DNA of 51,330 bases. It comes from Pseudidiomarina mangrovi (GTDB taxonomy: Bacteria > Pseudomonadota > Gammaproteobacteria > Enterobacterales > Alteromonadaceae). The notes beneath the pieces are model-generated. The model was not told where the DNA came from and did no database searches. It was given only the letters and a program-made list of their open reading frames with translations. The stretch lies in NCBI RefSeq assembly GCF_003999375.1, contig NZ_RJLC01000001.1, forward strand, positions 1-51,330, given 5' to 3'. Below are positions 25,654-34,232 of this stretch, in pieces (position 1 is the first letter of the stretch; every line of letters begins with the position of its first letter). A program made the position numbers and the translations under genes.

Positions 25654-26328
25654 AACACAAGCTACCCAGTCAACGAAATTTTTCAAACCATCCAAGGCGA
25701 GGGGGTGTTTACCGGTGTGCCGGCGATTTTTTTGCGCTTACAAGGCTGCCCAGTAGGATGCCCGTGGTGCGATACCAAACACACTTGGACCACCAGTGAG
25801 GACGACCGCGTGAGTGCGCAGGTCATGTTGGCAAAAACCGCAGCATCGCCGCAATGGGCTGAGCTATCGGCCGAGGCTATTGTGGCATTGATCGAGCAAC
25901 AGGGCTTTACCGCTAAGCATGTGGTCATTACTGGTGGTGAGCCGGCGCTATTTGACTTACGCCCGTTGGCAGCGCAATTAGAAGCTCATGGTATGCGGCT
26001 ACAGATCGAAACCAGCGGGACATTTGCCATTCAAACCAGTGCCGCGACTTGGGTCACGGTATCACCGAAGTTAGATATGCCAGGTGGTTATTTAGTGCGC
26101 CCAGACTGTATGCAAAGAGCCGACGAAATCAAGTATCCAATTGCCATGCAGAAGCACCTAGATGCTTTCGATAAGCTCTTACAAAGCTGTCCGCCACGTG
26201 CCGATGCAATCATCGCGTTGCAGCCAATCAGTCAGCGTCCGCGTGCAACCGAGCTGGCCATTGAAATTTGCCAGAAGCGCAACTGGCGGCTCTCGGTACA
26301 GTTACATAAGTATCTCAATATCGAGTAG
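25651..26328 (+). CDS. queE: 7-carboxy-7-deazaguanine synthase QueE with probable AUU start
   Basis: QueE is the radical SAM enzyme that precedes QueC. The cluster motif is GCPVGCPWC (Cx3CxxC), and VVITGGEP follows. No ATG, GTG or TTG occurs in frame near the conserved N terminus (SYPVNEIFQTIQGEG). The first ATG codons in frame lie 80-100 nt upstream, beside or within the divergent queC start. An ATT at 25651, six bases after GGAG, gives 225 residues starting exactly where E. coli QueE (223) starts. The other candidate, CTG at 25639, would overlap the ribosome binding site. Function is secure; the start codon is inferred. Confidence 0.9.
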   Translation: MNTSYPVNEIFQTIQGEGVFTGVPAIFLRLQGCPVGCPWCDTKHTWTTSEDDRVSAQVMLAKTAASPQWAELSAEAIVALIEQQGFTAKHVVITGGEPALFDLRPLAAQLEAHGMRLQIETSGTFAIQTSAATWVTVSPKLDMPGGYLVRPDCMQRADEIKYPIAMQKHLDAFDKLLQSCPPRADAIIALQPISQRPRATELAIEICQKRNWRLSVQLHKYLNIE

Positions 26329-26410
26329 GTGATAACGCCTTCATTCCTCGTTAACTCAGGGCCTATCTATACTTGCTGAACCGTCGCCAGCAAATAGGGA
26401 TATGCCTGCT

Positions 26411-26686
26411 ATGAAATCATCACAACCAATCTATCAGTACGGTCAAGGAATGACCGAGTACATCATCATCGTTGCTCTGATCGCCGTAGCCGCGATTGGC
26501 GTGTATTCGTTACTCGGTAAAACCGTCCGCAATCAAGTATCCGGCATAGCACATGAAGTCAGTGGGCAATCAGCGTCACAGCAGCTGAATACCGCGCGCT
26601 CGGCAGCACGCCGTTCAGGTACTGTGGCGCGCCAAGATGTCACGCTCGGCAATTACGATGAAAGCACCGAGTCGGGTGACAACTAA
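26411..26686 (+). CDS. Flp/class III pilin-like protein
   Basis: This small pilin-like protein has 91 residues from ATG 26411; ATG 26402 lies only one base from the AGGGA ribosome binding site and is less likely. The N-terminal motif G-QGMTE followed by YIIIVALIAVAAIG has the class III prepilin features: Gly before the cut, Glu at +5, then a hydrophobic helix. The remainder is hydrophilic and Ser/Arg/Thr-rich. It is the first gene of the Tad-type locus, and its TAA overlaps the next ATG by one base. It may be the major pilin or a minor pilin. Confidence 0.75.
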   Translation: MKSSQPIYQYGQGMTEYIIIVALIAVAAIGVYSLLGKTVRNQVSGIAHEVSGQSASQQLNTARSAARRSGTVARQDVTLGNYDESTESGDN

Positions 26687-27870
26687 TGCGCGACCAACGC
26701 GGGTACCTTAGTGTGTTGTTGTTGCCGCTGTTGACCGCATTATTGCTGCTAACATTAGCGTTGATTAACAATGGCAAACAGCTGCGCCAGCGCTTCTACC
26801 AGCAAACTATAGCCGATAATTTAGCTATTTCGGCGGCGGTATTAATGGCCCGAGAAATGAACATTTTGGCATTGATGAATCGTGCTCTATTGGCTAATCA
26901 ATTAAGTATTGCCCAGTTGGTTGGTATATCCAGTTGGTACCAAATGTTGGCTAACAGCAGCAGTCAAACGGCTACTGTCACCGCATGGGTTCCATACCTG
27001 AATGTACTGACGCAACAATTCGATCGCGCGGTACAAAGCATCGAGCGGCCGTTAACGCAACTGCTCAGTACCGGAATTAGTCTGCATCACGGGCTGTTGC
27101 GCGGCATCATGGCCGGGCAGACTATGGTGCGCTTGAGTTATGCCACGTTAATACCAAAAACCGTAGGTGAGATCGCGGCCTTGCATGAGCTCAACGATGT
27201 GCCATGGCGCTTGCTGCATGCTCCCGGCTTATTCGAGTTTCCATTGCGTTGGTGGAGCTATATTCCGCGAAAACGCAGTGGTGATGATGAGCAGCAGTTA
27301 GCAACCTTAATGCAGCATAGTCTTGACCCATTTAGCCAGCAACGCAGCTACGACTGGTTACGTCTTGGCTTAGTTACGGTGCGTAAAGCGGGTGGTACCG
27401 AGCTCGATGTCACGGCAACCGGTAGCTGGAATTGGCAAGCCCTTGATACGGTATCGTTACATACCAAGCTGCTGTGGTTTCGTTTTGAGATCCCTTGGGG
27501 CGTGGGTGCCAATTATCTAGAAAACCCAATCCATCAACTGCAAGCCAGCGAATTTGGCGCGAGCAAAGCGATAAATAGTCGCGCTAGCAGGTTGGCTTTG
27601 CGCTTGCAGCGGCAACTCGGCGGCCAGGCGCCGACCATGCATTATTATCACCGCGCTAATATCCATGAGCAGCTGCCTGAGGTGCTGGTGGTCATCGACA
27701 CTGCTATTGCTAAGGCAGGCGTGTTTTTTAGTCGCCCGCAAGAATTGTTTCCGCGCACTGATCAACGCGATGAACAGGCGAATCTATTTAATGCCTTGTG
27801 GCAGTCACGGCTGCAATCGTTGACCAGTCGTGATAAGGCGGTGCTGATGGCTCTCAAGGAGGCATCGTGA
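26686..27870 (+). CDS. TadG-like pilus-associated protein
   Basis: The 394-residue protein has one N-terminal membrane helix (about residues 8-27) preceded by an RG motif (QRG-YLSVLLLP) like other Tad-locus minor pilins, but without Glu at +5. A long extracytoplasmic part follows with no recognised domain. Position second in the locus and the single-helix plan resemble TadG or Flp-assembly TadE/G-like proteins. Conservation is low, so the family name is tentative. Confidence 0.55.
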   Translation: MRDQRGYLSVLLLPLLTALLLLTLALINNGKQLRQRFYQQTIADNLAISAAVLMAREMNILALMNRALLANQLSIAQLVGISSWYQMLANSSSQTATVTAWVPYLNVLTQQFDRAVQSIERPLTQLLSTGISLHHGLLRGIMAGQTMVRLSYATLIPKTVGEIAALHELNDVPWRLLHAPGLFEFPLRWWSYIPRKRSGDDEQQLATLMQHSLDPFSQQRSYDWLRLGLVTVRKAGGTELDVTATGSWNWQALDTVSLHTKLLWFRFEIPWGVGANYLENPIHQLQASEFGASKAINSRASRLALRLQRQLGGQAPTMHYYHRANIHEQLPEVLVVIDTAIAKAGVFFSRPQELFPRTDQRDEQANLFNALWQSRLQSLTSRDKAVLMALKEAS

Positions 27871-28400
27871 GGTATCATCAACATGGGCAATCGCTACTAG
27901 AGGCACTTGGCTTTTTTGCAATTTTAGCGTTATTGCTAGGCACGTTGTGGCAGCAATTTGATGCCGAGGCTACCCGCGCGCGGCAGGCGCTGGAGGTAAG
28001 CCGAGCCGAGTTGTGGCAGTTAGTTCCCGCTAGCAACAGCACTGCCAGTGACGATTATGCGCAGGCTCGAGCTATGGCGGTCATAACTAAACCGCTGGCG
28101 CAATGGACTGAACTGGAGCTGCCGCTACGCAATTTACGCACCATCACCGCCAGTGACAATCGAGTTGCGTTGGCGCGTTTACATGACGATTGGTCACCGC
28201 AACAAACCCATGACTTAGTGCACCGACCAGCGCAGCTGGTGCCGCTCCATCATCTTCGCCAACTCGGTTTAGATCAGGTGTTAGAGGTGTTGTCATGGTT
28301 GCCAGTAAGCCGCGAATTTGCGCCAGAATCGATACGGATAGGCTGGATCAACGATGAAGCAACGCCGTTAGAAACCAAGTGTGAAACCTCACCATGCTAG
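27867..28400 (+). CDS. TadE/TadF-like minor pilin
   Basis: It starts with GTG at 27867 behind a strong AAGGAGG and overlaps the preceding TGA by four bases. The N terminus HG-QSLLE followed by ALGFFAILALLLG keeps the class III prepilin rule (Glu at +5). The 177-residue protein then has a predicted coiled or helical segment rich in Arg/Ala and no recognised domain. It is likely a pseudopilin of the system. Confidence 0.6.
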   Translation: MRYHQHGQSLLEALGFFAILALLLGTLWQQFDAEATRARQALEVSRAELWQLVPASNSTASDDYAQARAMAVITKPLAQWTELELPLRNLRTITASDNRVALARLHDDWSPQQTHDLVHRPAQLVPLHHLRQLGLDQVLEVLSWLPVSREFAPESIRIGWINDEATPLETKCETSPC

Positions 28401-28924
28401 TTATCGATGCCTATCACGGTGATTGGCAGTTACAACTACAAACCAGTTCGCCAGCAAGCCAGTCATGGCGGATTATCCGCCCTGAACAGCCTGAGATGCG
28501 TGAGTTAGTGCGCGCACAGCAGTGTTTGATGCAACACCAAGTGGCTGACTATCAATGGCTGTGTGCGGTATCCGATGGGCTGTGGATGTTGCAGCGGGAG
28601 CAGCAGCAATGGTGGTTAACTTTTTGGTCGTCGACGGTGGATCATACCACCAAGCACTGGCTCGGCCATCCGCTTAGTGTGCAGCACACTGAATTGTATG
28701 AGTTAGCCGTAATCGATTCGCGTTACAGCGCGCAGCAAATAGTTGATTACAGCAGGTTTAAGTGGGGGCAACGACAACCGTTGCTGAGGGAGATTGGACA
28801 TGGACAGTTCCATATACAGCTGCAACAGCCGCTGGAAGATTTATTCATTTTGCAGTTATCCGGTTCAAGTTTGCTGCTGCAATTTCGCCAGCGAACGTCA
28901 ACATCGCGGTCAGGCAACGATTGA
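28394..28924 (+). CDS. Uncharacterised Tad-locus protein
   Basis: I do not recognise this 176-residue protein. It has no signal peptide or membrane helix and is rich in Gln and Trp. The last 125 nt are also read in another frame by the next pilin-like gene. It overlaps the upstream gene by 7 nt, so it belongs to the operon; a cytoplasmic or assembly role can only be guessed. Confidence 0.6.
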   Translation: MLVIDAYHGDWQLQLQTSSPASQSWRIIRPEQPEMRELVRAQQCLMQHQVADYQWLCAVSDGLWMLQREQQQWWLTFWSSTVDHTTKHWLGHPLSVQHTELYELAVIDSRYSAQQIVDYSRFKWGQRQPLLREIGHGQFHIQLQQPLEDLFILQLSGSSLLLQFRQRTSTSRSGND

Positions 28925-29087
28925 AACAGTGGTGCTTGCGGGAGTTTTGATACTACTGATAAGCGTGCCAGTGAGTAACGGCGGTCAGACCTTGATGATG
29001 TTCCTGACTGAGCTCGTCGGCGTTTGGGCGAACTTTCAGCGCGCACTTTGGGATGCGCTAGCACTGTTGCCGGGAGTATTGCGATGA
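28800..29087 (+). CDS. Small pilin-like protein with long Cys-rich leader
   Basis: The ATG at 28800 has a good GAGGGAG site 7 nt upstream. The 95-residue product carries RG-QATIE followed by TVVLAGVLILLISVPVS, a class III prepilin motif with Glu at +5. The leader before the cut would be about 37 residues with five cysteines, far longer than usual, and it is encoded within the preceding gene in another frame. A non-standard later start, or a sequence error, is possible. The TGA overlaps the cpaB ATG (ATGA), so the 3' half is well supported. Confidence 0.65.
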   Translation: MDSSIYSCNSRWKIYSFCSYPVQVCCCNFASERQHRGQATIETVVLAGVLILLISVPVSNGGQTLMMFLTELVGVWANFQRALWDALALLPGVLR

Positions 29088-29848
29088 GTGCGGAAACAAG
29101 CTCCGGGGTAAGCGGCAAAAAGCCCGTTAATATGTTTTGGAAACTCGGCATTTTGTTAGCCGTGACTATTGCTGTTGCCGCCTTGAGCTATTACCAGTTA
29201 GAGCGTTATGCAGTGACCGCAGCCGAACAACAGCGGCAGCAGCAACAGCAAAACATGGTTGAAATATTAGTACTTGCTGATGACTTAGATGCTGATGTGG
29301 TGCTGACAATGGCGCACTTTCAGCAGCGCAAGTTCCCGCCCCAGTACGTGCAAGACAATTGGTTGGAACCCCATGACGCGCCCGGATTAGTAGGTCTAAA
29401 AAGTAGTCGCTTTCTAGCCCGCGGCGAACCACTCACCATTGACGCCTTTCGGTATGACTATCGCCACCACTTTAGTCACCAGCTGGCGGAAAATTATTAT
29501 GCGGTAACCGTCAGTTTAGGGATTGAGCAACTTCATCACGGTCTGCTGGCGGTGGGCGATAAAGTATTACTGTACGCTGCGTCGGTACTGTCAGACACAA
29601 CATTATGGCTGGATAACATCGAGGTGCTCGCTGTCGACCGTCAGCAACAGCAGGTGCAGCATGAGGTTGCATTACCCACCACCGTGACCTTTGCCATGAC
29701 AGCTGAACAGGCGCAGCGCTTTGAGCGCATGCGTGGCGGTAATTTTCAACTGTGGTTACAGCATCCGCAGCATGATTATCCAGCTCTCGCCAATACCACC
29801 AAACCACACCTGCATATCATGCAAGCAGCACGGAGCGACAACAAATGA
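29084..29848 (+). CDS. cpaB: CpaB/RcpC-like Flp pilus assembly protein
   Basis: From ATG 29084 (overlapping the previous stop) the protein has 254 residues. There is one N-terminal helix (about residues 16-35), a Gln-rich linker, and a SAF-like domain beginning VEILVLADDLDAD, with FLARGEPLT in the second half. This is the order of CpaB/RcpC, an inner membrane protein beside the secretin. It is directly followed by the secretin gene, as usual in Tad loci. A longer in-frame start at 29024 would overlap the pilin-like gene and is rejected. Confidence 0.85.
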   Translation: MSAETSSGVSGKKPVNMFWKLGILLAVTIAVAALSYYQLERYAVTAAEQQRQQQQQNMVEILVLADDLDADVVLTMAHFQQRKFPPQYVQDNWLEPHDAPGLVGLKSSRFLARGEPLTIDAFRYDYRHHFSHQLAENYYAVTVSLGIEQLHHGLLAVGDKVLLYAASVLSDTTLWLDNIEVLAVDRQQQQVQHEVALPTTVTFAMTAEQAQRFERMRGGNFQLWLQHPQHDYPALANTTKPHLHIMQAARSDNK

Positions 29849-31023
29849 ATACCTTATGGTTTGCCCTGATGATGCTGACGACCACTGCGCAACAGCTTGA
29901 ACTAACCCTTGGTGAGACTGAAGTCATTGCGGTAGGCGCTAGTACCGATGTCATTATCGGTAATCCTGAGTTGCTTGATGTCAAATTACTCGATAGCGGC
30001 TTTCTCGCCATAGCAGCTATTGCAGCGGGCTCGACCGAGATCCGCCTCATTGATGCTAAGCAGCAACACCAACGCATAGCAGTAACTATTACAGCACCAG
30101 CGAACACCAAGCGTGAATTGACCCTCGCCTATATCTTGCAGCTGTATCCGCAACTCAAGCGTGCTGATCAGCAGCAGTTTGTGGTACTGCACGGGGAGCT
30201 TTCATTAACTCAACAGCAGCATCTCGCAAGCTTGGTCAACGATTTCCCAGAAGTGTTGTTGCAGCTGACCGAACCCAGTGCATCGCAACTCGACATGATT
30301 GAGTTGAATGTGCGGATCTTTGAGGTCAAGCGAAGTTATACCCAACAGCTAGGGATCCGCTGGCCGCAGCAGATTAGCGGTCCATTAGTTAGTAGCTCTG
30401 CAGCACAAACATTGCGCTTCCCGATAGATGTCAGTACCAGTTTGGAACTCTTGGTTCGCGATGGCCATGCGCGGCTATTAGCTGAGCCCACCTTATCTAC
30501 GTACAGTGGTGGCGAAGCTGAGTTTTTGGTTGGCGGCGAATTTCCAATCCCTCAGGTTTTAGCGCAAGGTGCGCAAGACGTTACCTTTCGAGAATATGGC
30601 ATTGTCCTCAAGATCGCTCCGCACATGAGCGCTAGCGGTCTGGTAAAAACTAATCTTAGCGCCGAAATCAGTTCTATTGACCCGGCCTTGGCAGTTAACG
30701 GTGTACCTGGGATTTTGACGCGCCGGGTCAGCTCAATGATAGAGGTAAAACTCGGTGAATCGCTGGCACTTTCAGGCTTGCTGAGTCACGAGCAATCATT
30801 GCAGAGTGATCATTTTCCGGGGCTTCATCAGCTACCTATTCTTGGCCGTTTATTCAGTTCAGAGCAGTTTCGTAATGCCGAGACCGAGCTGCTGGTGGTG
30901 GTCACGCCACGTTTAGCCAGCACCCGTACCGATCAGCAATTACAACAGCAACAAGCACAGCGCTATATCAACCATTATCGGCAGCAAATCGGCTGTCTTG
31001 GATTGCTTGACCAGCAGGGATGA
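29845..31023 (+). CDS. cpaC: CpaC/RcpA outer membrane secretin of the Tad system
   Basis: The secretin forms the outer membrane channel. The 392-residue protein has a signal peptide and an N-terminal pilus-assembly domain with GETEVIAVGAS and VIIGNPELLDV. The secretin core runs from about residue 150 and includes ARLLAEPTLST, LSGLL and LPILGRLFSS, then VVVTPRL. It is somewhat short for the family. It overlaps cpaB by four bases, and cpaF begins three bases after its stop. Confidence 0.92.
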   Translation: MNTLWFALMMLTTTAQQLELTLGETEVIAVGASTDVIIGNPELLDVKLLDSGFLAIAAIAAGSTEIRLIDAKQQHQRIAVTITAPANTKRELTLAYILQLYPQLKRADQQQFVVLHGELSLTQQQHLASLVNDFPEVLLQLTEPSASQLDMIELNVRIFEVKRSYTQQLGIRWPQQISGPLVSSSAAQTLRFPIDVSTSLELLVRDGHARLLAEPTLSTYSGGEAEFLVGGEFPIPQVLAQGAQDVTFREYGIVLKIAPHMSASGLVKTNLSAEISSIDPALAVNGVPGILTRRVSSMIEVKLGESLALSGLLSHEQSLQSDHFPGLHQLPILGRLFSSEQFRNAETELLVVVTPRLASTRTDQQLQQQQAQRYINHYRQQIGCLGLLDQQG

Positions 31024-31026
31024 ATT

Positions 31027-32217
31027 ATGAGTGAACATCATCAACAACTTAAACATTATCTTAGAGCTCAATTACAGCGTGCAGCGCTGCAAGCACAGGC
31101 CAACCAAGACCGTACCAGTCAACATCAGTTAATCGAGCAAGCGACCGAACTGTTGCAGGTTTATGTGCGCGCGCAAGGTCATCAATTGGACCGTGAATTA
31201 CAGCAAACCATTCGTGATGTCGTAGATGATTGCATCGGTCTTGGGCCACTCACCCAACTACTTGCCGACACCAGTGTGAGCGAGATCATGGTTAATAGTT
31301 ATCAGTCTATTTTTGTCGAGCGAGCTGGGTGTCTGCAGCACACAGACATTCAGTTTGCTGATGAGGAGTCGTTGCTGCGGGTGATTGACCGTATCGTATT
31401 ACCGCTGGGGAGACGACTTGATAGCGCCCAGCCGATGGTCGATGCACGACTTCCCGATGGCTCTCGCGTCAATGCCGTATTAGCGGTGCTGGCAACGCGC
31501 GGTACCTGTATGACCATACGAAAATTTAGTCGCCAACAACTGAGCTTGAATGATTTGCTTCAGCAGCAATTAGTCACCGCTGATGCTGCTGATTATCTTC
31601 GTACTGCGGTACAACAGCGGCGCAATATTCTCATCGTAGGTGGCACCGGCACTGGCAAAACCACCTTGCTTAATATGCTGGCCGCTGAAGTACCCAGTGA
31701 GCAGCGCATTGTGACCATTGAAGACGCGGCAGAATTACGCCTAGAACACGCTAACTTGATTAGTCTCGAAGCTCGCCCAGCCAATGCCGAGGGCAGTGGC
31801 CATGTGAGTATTCGTGAATTGCTGATTAACGCCTTACGGATGCGTCCCGATCGTATTGTCATTGGCGAATGCCGCGGTGCCGAGGCTATCGATATGTTGC
31901 AAGCCATGAACACGGGCCATGATGGTTCACTGACCACCTTGCACGCCAATAGTCCGCGCGAAGCACTGCAGCGGCTTGAAGTTATGGTGATGATGGCTGG
32001 CTTAGAATTACCCTTTATTGCTATTCGGCAATTGATTGCCAGCGCCATTCATGTGGTGATTCATATTGTCCGGGCAAATCATGGTCAACGGCGCATTCAG
32101 CAAATCACCGAGATCACTGGCATTGATGCCAGTACTATTCAGCAAGCTGTTATATTTCAGTGGCAAGGCAGTGACTTGCAGGCGACCGGTATTCCTTCCG
32201 AGTGGGTGCAGCGCTAA
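31027..32217 (+). CDS. cpaF: CpaF/TadA secretion ATPase
   Basis: This is the type II/IV secretion ATPase that powers the Tad pilus. At 396 residues it has Walker A GGTGTGKTT (about residues 203-211), the Asp-box segment IVTIEDAAEL, Walker B MRPDRIVIGECRG and the His-box ATGHDGSL-like segment NTGHDGSLTT. TadB follows with a one-base overlap (TAATG). Confidence 0.95.
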   Translation: MSEHHQQLKHYLRAQLQRAALQAQANQDRTSQHQLIEQATELLQVYVRAQGHQLDRELQQTIRDVVDDCIGLGPLTQLLADTSVSEIMVNSYQSIFVERAGCLQHTDIQFADEESLLRVIDRIVLPLGRRLDSAQPMVDARLPDGSRVNAVLAVLATRGTCMTIRKFSRQQLSLNDLLQQQLVTADAADYLRTAVQQRRNILIVGGTGTGKTTLLNMLAAEVPSEQRIVTIEDAAELRLEHANLISLEARPANAEGSGHVSIRELLINALRMRPDRIVIGECRGAEAIDMLQAMNTGHDGSLTTLHANSPREALQRLEVMVMMAGLELPFIAIRQLIASAIHVVIHIVRANHGQRRIQQITEITGIDASTIQQAVIFQWQGSDLQATGIPSEWVQR

Positions 32218-33074
32218 TGCTGTCGCAGCAGCTTTTGCTGAGTTTGCTGATTGCATTAAGTGTCGGTTTAGTGGGCACTATTGCCTTGGTATTAAGTAAA
32301 GACCGCCGGCAAGCTTTGCACCAGCAGCTGCAAGTACAAACCGAAAATACGCTCTGGGAATTTTTGAGCCTCGCTACCGCGCGGCAAGTGTGGCTGATCT
32401 CATTACTGATGATGGTGCCCATGATGGCGCTGATAACTCTAGCGACCTCACTGTTCTGGGCGGCGGCAATGGCCCTAGCCACTGGCGCGTTGCTGCCATT
32501 GTTTCGGGGTAAATTACTGCAGCGGCGACAGCAGCAAATCAGTCTACAACTGCCCGACGTGCTCACCCTATTGAGTCACGCTATGGCATCGGGGATGAGC
32601 CTATTACCGGCTTTAGAATTAACCGTAAGCCAATCACCACAGCCGCTGAAAGGCGAGTTGGCGCTGATGCTACAGCGCATGCGTTTGGGCGAGTCGCTAA
32701 GTAGCGCATTAAATGCTTTAGCGGCACGCGTACCAACCTTAGCCATCCAGTTTTTTGCTCTTACCATGCAAATTGGTGCGCGCCATGGTGGTCAACAGGT
32801 CGCCGTATTACAGCGGATGGCAGCGGCCTTACAAGCACAAAATATTGCCCAACAGCGGTTGATGAGTTTGTCGGCTCAAGCGCGTCTGCAAGGTCGCGTG
32901 ATGTTTCTGTTACCGATCGGATTGTTTTTGATATTACGTTGGTTACATCCAGAAAATACCGCATTACTCACCGAAACCCGAGCCGGCTGGATCATCCTAG
33001 CGGTGAGTGTGGCGCTGCTGTTGGTTGGACATTTACTAGTGCGCAGAATTATGCAGAGTGCCGCCGATGCCTAA
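32217..33074 (+). CDS. tadB: TadB inner membrane protein
   Basis: This is a type II secretion F-domain protein of 285 residues from ATG 32217. Two N-terminal helices and C-terminal helices flank a cytoplasmic segment with LPDVLTLLSHAMASGMSL and GESLSSALNALAARVP, typical of TadB. It pairs with TadC to form the inner membrane platform. An upstream in-frame start at 32202 lies in cpaF. Confidence 0.9.
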   Translation: MLSQQLLLSLLIALSVGLVGTIALVLSKDRRQALHQQLQVQTENTLWEFLSLATARQVWLISLLMMVPMMALITLATSLFWAAAMALATGALLPLFRGKLLQRRQQQISLQLPDVLTLLSHAMASGMSLLPALELTVSQSPQPLKGELALMLQRMRLGESLSSALNALAARVPTLAIQFFALTMQIGARHGGQQVAVLQRMAAALQAQNIAQQRLMSLSAQARLQGRVMFLLPIGLFLILRWLHPENTALLTETRAGWIILAVSVALLLVGHLLVRRIMQSAADA

Positions 33075-33861
33075 TCTTACCATCGTGTCATTGGTGATTC
33101 TGAGTCTGTTGGTCAGTGTGTTAGTAATGCAGTTTATCAGCATCATTACCCATTGGTTGGCACAGGGCGTGTTGATGCAAATGACTTGGCAGTATCTGCC
33201 GGCTAGAACGCAACGTTGGCTTGAACAGCATGTGCAAAAAATCCTCAGCGAGCTAAGTCCACAACAGTGGCTATTGCAGCAACTGAGCAAACTGATACTG
33301 ATAGTTATCGTGTTGCTGTTGCCCATTCCGGTAGCACTCCGTTTGCTGGTGGTGTTGGTCTTGGTTATGCCCGAACTGCGGAGCTGGCAGCAGCGCCGTG
33401 ATTATCGTCGGCAGTTGGTGCGGCAATGGCCAGCAACGCTCGATGTTATTGCCATGACTTTGCATGCCGGTTTGTCATTTCGTGCCACCTTACATACCTT
33501 GAGTGATTCAGCGACGGTATCCGTAGCATTTCATGAGTTAGCGCGTATGCATGCCCAGCAGCAAGCCGGATTCAGCTTAGAGGAAGTTCTCAACGAATTT
33601 GCGACCCGCATTCCACACCCCACCATTGCGTTATTTCGAGCGGCGGTTTTGCACGCCCATAAGGGTGGCGGCGCTTTGGCAAGTACACTTGAACAGCAAG
33701 CTCAACAAGCTCGTACCATGCAATTGTTAGCGGCGGAGAAAAGCGCTCAAGAAGCCGCGGTGAAATTATTATTACCGCTGCTGGTGTGCTTTTTCCCAGT
33801 AACGTTTTTACTGATTTTAGGGCCAGTGATTTTATCGTTTATGCAAGGAGAGACGCTATGA
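33067..33861 (+). CDS. tadC: TadC inner membrane protein
   Basis: This is the second F-domain protein, 264 residues from ATG 33067 (8-nt overlap with tadB; a GTG at 33058 is an alternative). Hydrophobic helices surround WPATLDVIAMTLHAGLSF and EEVLNEFATRIP, then an alanine-rich EKSAQEAAVK before the last helix. The pair tadB-tadC after cpaF is diagnostic of Tad systems. Confidence 0.9.
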   Translation: MPNLTIVSLVILSLLVSVLVMQFISIITHWLAQGVLMQMTWQYLPARTQRWLEQHVQKILSELSPQQWLLQQLSKLILIVIVLLLPIPVALRLLVVLVLVMPELRSWQQRRDYRRQLVRQWPATLDVIAMTLHAGLSFRATLHTLSDSATVSVAFHELARMHAQQQAGFSLEEVLNEFATRIPHPTIALFRAAVLHAHKGGGALASTLEQQAQQARTMQLLAAEKSAQEAAVKLLLPLLVCFFPVTFLLILGPVILSFMQGETL

Positions 33862-34232
33862 AACAAGGACGTTTTTTATTAACAGAGAGCAATCGGCTGC
33901 TATGGTCAGACGTATGGGTGATGGAGAGTCTGGCGGAGCGCTATTATGGCCTGCGCAAGTTTCCCAATATTCCGGTAAATCGTGCCTTTTGGTTTCCACG
34001 ATGCCAAGCAGTTCACAGCTTCACATTACGCGTTGCGCTTGATGTGATTGGTCTGAATGATGCATTTCAAATTGTCGCCGTGCGACGCAATTTACGGCCT
34101 TGGCAGGCGCTACGTATGGCCGCTGCCAGCTCGATCATCGAATGTGAGGCGGGCAGTGCGTTACCACTGGAGTATTGGCTTGGCAAACAAGTGCGGTTTC
34201 AACACAAGGATGCTAACCATGTTACGTCCTAG
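33858..34232 (+). CDS. DUF192 domain protein in the Tad locus
   Basis: From ATG 33858 (ATGA overlap with tadC) the product is 124 residues. It follows the DUF192 plan: a motif of the type FPRCQAVHSFTLRVALDVI, then an I-V-A-V strand, LRPWQ, and SIIECEAGSA near the end. DUF192 proteins are small, often exported, and of unknown function. Here no signal peptide is seen. The tight coupling to tadC and tadD suggests a part in the same system. Confidence 0.75.
   Translation: MKQGRFLLTESNRLLWSDVWVMESLAERYYGLRKFPNIPVNRAFWFPRCQAVHSFTLRVALDVIGLNDAFQIVAVRRNLRPWQALRMAAASSIIECEAGSALPLEYWLGKQVRFQHKDANHVTS

Noticed and set aside
29024-29083. Longer CpaB starting at 29024
   Set aside because: It overlaps the pilin-like gene coding region; the ATG at 29084 overlapping the stop (ATGA) gives a normal membrane anchor at the N terminus.
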